Source: JBPYCR01 sp051846935 (GTDB lineage Bacteria; Bacillota; Bacilli; Bacillales; Amphibacillaceae). From it: a stretch of DNA of 64,000 nt. The translations under genes were made by a program, and so were the position numbers. Every line of letters begins with the position of its first letter. Position 1 is the stretch's first letter. The notes beneath the pieces are model-generated. The model was not told the DNA's origin, did no database searches, and worked only from the letters and a program-made list of their open reading frames with translations. Of this stretch, positions 62,423 through 64,000 are shown in pieces. The stretch lies in the NCBI RefSeq assembly GCF_051846935.1, contig NZ_JBPYCS010000015.1, positions 7,031-71,030 of the forward strand, given 5' to 3'.

Positions 62423-63796
62423 TTAATTCGGAATGATTTTATCGATTAATGATAATGTTGCTTTTTTACTACCGATTTGTTTTGCCATCGTTTTCGTTTG
62501 ATGAACTTGCTTTTCTACTTCTCTCTTTACTTCTTCATCAATTCCGAAAATATCTATAAACAAAGCGAGGGATTCATTCGAATGATTTGATCCAGCCAAT
62601 TCCTTTGCTTGAATGATTGGATCTTTCAACAGCTGATTAATAATGCTTTTTGTATGTTTATTTAGAACTTTTTGTTCCCGTTCAGACAAATCCGGCATTT
62701 TTCTTTCTATACTTGCCATTGTTTCTGCTTGAATCGCCAATGCTTTTTCTCTTAAAGCAGAGATGACTGGAACTACCCCTAAAGTAGTTATCCAGTTTTT
62801 AAAAGCAACAATTTCTGCCTCGAGCAATTGTTCAATTTCGCTTGCAGCTTCAGAGCGCGCTGCGAGGTTCTCATCAACGATATGTTGTAAATCATCAATA
62901 TCATAAAGAAAAACGCTGTCTAACTGACCAATAGATGGGTCTAGATCTCTTGGTACAGCGATATCTACTAAAAATAACGGTTTCCCTTTCCGCATTTTTT
63001 GTATCGGAGCAAGCGCTTGTTTAGTCAATATAGGTGTTTTCGACCCAGTTGAACTAATTAAAATATCTGCTCCTTTTACTACTTCAAGCAGATGCTCTGC
63101 TGCTTTTGCTTTTGCTTGAAATTGTTTTGCCACCCGTTCTGCTCGTTCAATTGTTCGGTTAACAACAGTCATCTTTCTTACGCCAGCACCATGCAGATTT
63201 CTCGCAGCTAACTGACCCATTTCACCTGCACCAATAATAACAACATGTTTATTTTCAAGTGTTCCAAATATTTTCTTGGCGAGCTCTACTGCGGCATAAC
63301 TGACAGATACAGCCTGTTCACCAATAGCAGTCTCTTTATGTGCACGTTTCGCAAACGTTATCGCTTGTTTAAAAAGTTCATTAAAAATCGTACCCGTAGT
63401 TTTAATTTTTTGCGCATTTAAAAACGCATCCCGTACTTGACCAAGAATTTGCGTTTCTCCAAGAACCATTGAGTTTAAGCCTGCTACGACTCGAAATAAA
63501 TGCTCAATAGCACCATCATTTTCAACAATATGCAAATAAGTGGAAAAAACGTCTTTATCTACAGCAAACCAATCAGCTAAAAATTGTTTAATATAATATC
63601 TACCTGTATGCAATTGATCTACTACAGCATAAATTTCTGTACGATTACACGTTGAAATAATCACATTTTCTAAAATGCTTTTTTGATTTTTTAATTGAAT
63701 CATTGCGTCTTCTATGGTCGAATCGGAAAAAGCAAGCTTCTCCCTTATTTCTATAGGGGTTGTTTTATAATTTATTCCAACTTTCAATATGTGCAT
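62423..63796 (-). CDS. hemA: Glutamyl-tRNA reductase
   Basis: HemA reduces glutamyl-tRNA to glutamate-1-semialdehyde, the first committed step of haem synthesis in the C5 pathway. The active cysteine is in IISTCNRTEIYAV. The NADPH-binding region has VVIIGAGEMGQLAARNLHGAG, and LFLVDIAVPRDLDP and the C-terminal dimerisation helices follow. Length is 457 residues. AAAGGGGC precedes the ATG. A good TATAAT (63840-63845 on the minus strand) lies upstream without a clear -35, which could mean activator control. Confidence 0.96.
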   Translation of the reverse strand: MHILKVGINYKTTPIEIREKLAFSDSTIEDAMIQLKNQKSILENVIISTCNRTEIYAVVDQLHTGRYYIKQFLADWFAVDKDVFSTYLHIVENDGAIEHLFRVVAGLNSMVLGETQILGQVRDAFLNAQKIKTTGTIFNELFKQAITFAKRAHKETAIGEQAVSVSYAAVELAKKIFGTLENKHVVIIGAGEMGQLAARNLHGAGVRKMTVVNRTIERAERVAKQFQAKAKAAEHLLEVVKGADILISSTGSKTPILTKQALAPIQKMRKGKPLFLVDIAVPRDLDPSIGQLDSVFLYDIDDLQHIVDENLAARSEAASEIEQLLEAEIVAFKNWITTLGVVPVISALREKALAIQAETMASIERKMPDLSEREQKVLNKHTKSIINQLLKDPIIQAKELAGSNHSNESLALFIDIFGIDEEVKREVEKQVHQTKTMAKQIGSKKATLSLIDKIIPN

Positions 63797-64000
63797 ATTT
63801 ATCTGCCCCTTTAAAATTTTTCTTGCTGTTTAATCTAACTTATTATAACATGAACGTCCTTACCTATGCTGAACAATTATGAACAGAATGAAAACATTAT
63901 GATAGAATAAGAAGAGATTATTTGTAGTTTACATGTACGTTATCATTCATGACAAAATTATTCAAGCAATTAAAATACGTAGAACGGTTAAAGTAGGGGG

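Noticed and set aside
63829..63846. PerR box upstream of hemA
   Set aside because: B. subtilis hemA is PerR-controlled and TTATAATAAGTTAGA is present, but the second half of the palindrome matches too poorly. The TATAAT is better read as a -10 box.

Overview
The window is a low-GC, endospore-forming Firmicute chromosome, most like Bacillaceae and probably near Oceanobacillus, Virgibacillus or Lentibacillus. That placement rests on gene content and order (spo0B, spoIIB, spoIVFA/FB, spoVB, spoVID, safA, rsfA), T-box leaders, strong AGGAGG ribosome binding sites, frequent TTG/GTG starts and 6S RNA. No database search was possible. Almost the whole window is a conserved core locus that runs in B. 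subtilis from recD2 to hemA. Most genes are on the minus strand, in several operons.

Layout. 1-5.1 kb: recD2 (cut by the window edge), a TPR protein, mnmA, a cysteine desulfurase and cymR (tRNA thiolation and sulfur control). 5.4-7.5 kb: rarA and the forespore regulator rsfA on the plus strand, the latter behind a good sigma-F-type promoter. 7.5-8.3 kb: a MITE-like repeat (family A) and 6S RNA. 8.4-11.8 kb: hisS-aspS behind a T-box. 12.3-22.5 kb: a small HTH protein, an SH3b amidase, dtd, relA, apt, recJ, a LapA protein, secDF and comN. 22.6-30 kb: spoVB, a membrane protein with an apparently mutated start codon, yajC, tgt, queA, ruvB, ruvA and yebC. 30-33 kb: a YhcN/CoxA-like lipoprotein, nadE and safA. 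33.4-37.8 kb: pheA, pheB, obg, spo0B, rpmA, prp and rplU. 38-44.5 kb: spoIVFB, spoIVFA, minD, minC and mreDCB. 44.9-53.3 kb: radC, spoIIB, folC, a tandem pair of RimK-like ATP-grasp genes, and valS behind a T-box. 53.3-64 kb: a CotS-like ysxE, spoVID, an NhaC antiporter, and the haem operon hemA-X-C-D-B-L.

Two families of small non-coding mobile repeats stand out. Family B (three copies, 263, 263 and 228 bp) has terminal inverted repeats and clear 9-10 bp target-site duplications. All three copies sit in the same orientation, 2-8 bp upstream of the -35 box of a minus-strand promoter (hisS, nadE, rplU). Family A (about 500 bp, three copies plus one miniature palindrome) has TGACGTTGGTGA-type ends. 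Its copies sit just downstream of, and co-oriented with, a gene, and the left end of the two complete copies forms a terminator-like hairpin. Both families carry the same CCGCGGAAAGC hairpin module.

Other points to check are a HemC in which the cofactor-binding cysteine is replaced by aspartate, an ATC where the YrzE-like gene should start, the ATP-grasp pair, and a terminator-like hairpin in the cymR leader. No CRISPR array, tRNA, rRNA, prophage or transposase gene was seen.
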